Source: Chromera velia
Taxonomy: Eukaryota > Sar > Chromeraceae
Length of the DNA stretch: 19,904 nt
NCBI GenBank assembly: GCA_018398765.1
Contig: JAHBMJ010000921.1
Location: 15,093 to 34,996 of the forward strand
Direction of reading: 5' to 3'
This document shows positions 19,871 to 19,904 of the stretch, piece after piece; within the stretch, counting starts at the first letter, position 1, and every line of letters starts with the position of its first letter. A program made the translations under genes and the position numbers. A model generated the notes under the pieces. That model was given only the letters and a program-made list of their open reading frames with translations, made no database searches and was not told where the DNA came from.

Positions 19871-19904
19871 GAAGAGAGAGAGAGAGAGAGAGGGGGGGGG
19901 GGGG
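19871..19904. repeat. (GA)n followed by a terminal G-run
   Basis: GA units pass into 13 G at the very end. The left edge also starts with a T and 12 G. Read on the minus strand the CT tract would form the polypyrimidine tract before the AAA exon at 19852. Confidence 0.85.

Noticed and set aside
1-19904. tRNA, rRNA or CRISPR-like features
   Set aside because: None seen. The short regular repeats are microsatellites without unique spacers, and no tRNA-like box pairs were noticed by eye.

Overview
This is intron-rich eukaryotic nuclear DNA. Exons of 24 to 260 bp are joined by GT-AG introns whose acceptors usually end in TGCAG. The introns are loaded with CA/TG, GA, CAGA and CAGG microsatellites. 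One gene starts with a hydrophobic signal peptide followed at once by a Phe-led basic stretch, the bipartite leader used by algae with a secondary red plastid. My best guess is a chromerid alga such as Chromera velia. That is inference from style; no species marker is present.

Layout. (1) About 870-3453, minus strand: six exons with matching phases encode the N-terminal half of an NPRL2 (GATOR1/SEACIT) homologue. The C-terminal half is not visible and probably lies beyond the left edge. (2) 3454-4108: a divergent promoter region with five CCGAGC motifs 10-14 bp apart. (3) 4109-9289, plus strand: a 12-exon gene, about 416 codons in my model, for a plastid-targeted protein resembling the DUF3598 family. 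The model stays open through all splice phases and ends in TGA. One of its acceptors lies in a 72-bp unit repeated three times. (4) 9983-15955, plus strand: a decayed APE-type non-LTR retrotransposon with a Cys-rich CXC-like region, Ser-rich linker, endonuclease, reverse transcriptase (YADD) and C-terminal CCHC finger. It carries 12 in-frame stops and about three frameshifts. (5) About 15,956-17,150: AT- and CTAG-rich DNA with no gene. (6) About 17,900-18,870: a composite CAGA/pyrimidine repeat block. (7) 18933-19852, minus strand: three exons of an AAA ATPase (post-Walker A, Walker B, sensor-1) whose phases join perfectly but carry one in-frame TGA just after Walker B. Its 5' part lies past the right edge and no 3' exons were found.

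The genes do not form a pathway: nutrient signalling to TORC1, a plastid protein and an AAA ATPase are neighbours around a dead LINE. All exon borders come from reading frame, splice signals and phase agreement only; no transcript evidence was available.
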